Shown one piece after another: positions 52,697-52,698 of a stretch of 52,698 bases of DNA. The notes beneath the pieces were generated by a model, which saw nothing but the letters and a program-made list of their open reading frames with translations, searched no databases and was not told where the DNA came from. The translations under genes and the position numbers were made by a program. The stretch comes from Lachnospiraceae bacterium (GTDB lineage: Bacteria; Bacillota; Clostridia; Lachnospirales; Lachnospiraceae): contig QXWV01000103.1 of the NCBI GenBank assembly GCA_009911195.1, positions 1 through 52,698 on the forward strand. The letters are read 5' to 3'. Numbering within the stretch: the first letter of the stretch is position 1; every line of letters starts with the position of its first letter.

Positions 52697-52698
52697 GT

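Overview
The window looks like a low-to-mid GC Gram-positive anaerobe of the Clostridia, most likely a Lachnospiraceae-type gut bacterium. The reasons are purine-rich Shine-Dalgarno sites, the DUF5717/DUF5716 pair, a GT2+DUF2304 pair, a YtrA-type GntR-ABC operon, a pyruvate phosphate dikinase whose catalytic His and Cys lie one residue from their positions in the Clostridium symbiosum enzyme, and no outer-membrane proteins. The species cannot be named from the sequence alone. I see no tRNA, rRNA, CRISPR array or transposase.

Region 1 (1-26038, all + strand) is a large exopolysaccharide locus entered from the left edge. It opens with a Gram-positive Pel-like core: a c-di-GMP receptor PelD fused to an N-terminal SDR-like domain (5' end outside the window), a PelE-like protein, a DUF2194/PelA-like protein, the synthase PelF and the transporter PelG. 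A second polysaccharide set follows with mostly overlapping or closely spaced genes: a GT4 enzyme, a large multi-membrane protein, a DUF4874/DUF4832 protein, a Wzx-type flippase, an FrhB/FdhB-like iron-sulfur protein, a DUF1919-GT2 fusion, several GT2 enzymes, a polysaccharide pyruvyl transferase, an ABC exporter, and a DPM1-like GT2 with its DUF2304 partner. The run ends in a 5'-truncated peptidoglycan-binding gene. The layout suggests c-di-GMP-gated production of a Pel-like polymer plus assembly of a more complex, possibly pyruvylated glycan.

Region 2 (26039-28737) holds a small, very basic single-membrane-segment protein with its own promoter and terminator. Convergent to it is a GntR(YtrA)-ABC ATPase-permease operon with an operator-like inverted repeat over its promoter.

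Region 3 (28773-35994) is a four-gene set of unknown function: a 1200-residue DUF5717 protein, a DUF5716 protein broken by a -1 frameshift, a TPR-like protein and a membrane-anchored coiled-coil protein.

Region 4 (36071-42504) is mixed: a PurF-like protein lacking the glutaminase nucleophile Cys, a GT2, purA, a LysR regulator and a HAD phosphatase. A pair of strong hairpins follows, then a minus-strand HD-domain hydrolase with a small membrane protein.

Region 5 (42806-49668) is a fructose operon (fruK-fruA-fruR) with a clear promoter and operator-like inverted repeat, then a threonine-aldolase-like enzyme, an 18-19 bp minisatellite, a DUF308 membrane protein and a DUF5050-like membrane-anchored protein.

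Region 6 (49733-52698) is ppdK, preceded by three tandem copies of a two-hairpin module whose stems are kept by wobble and compensatory changes, and followed by a strong terminator.
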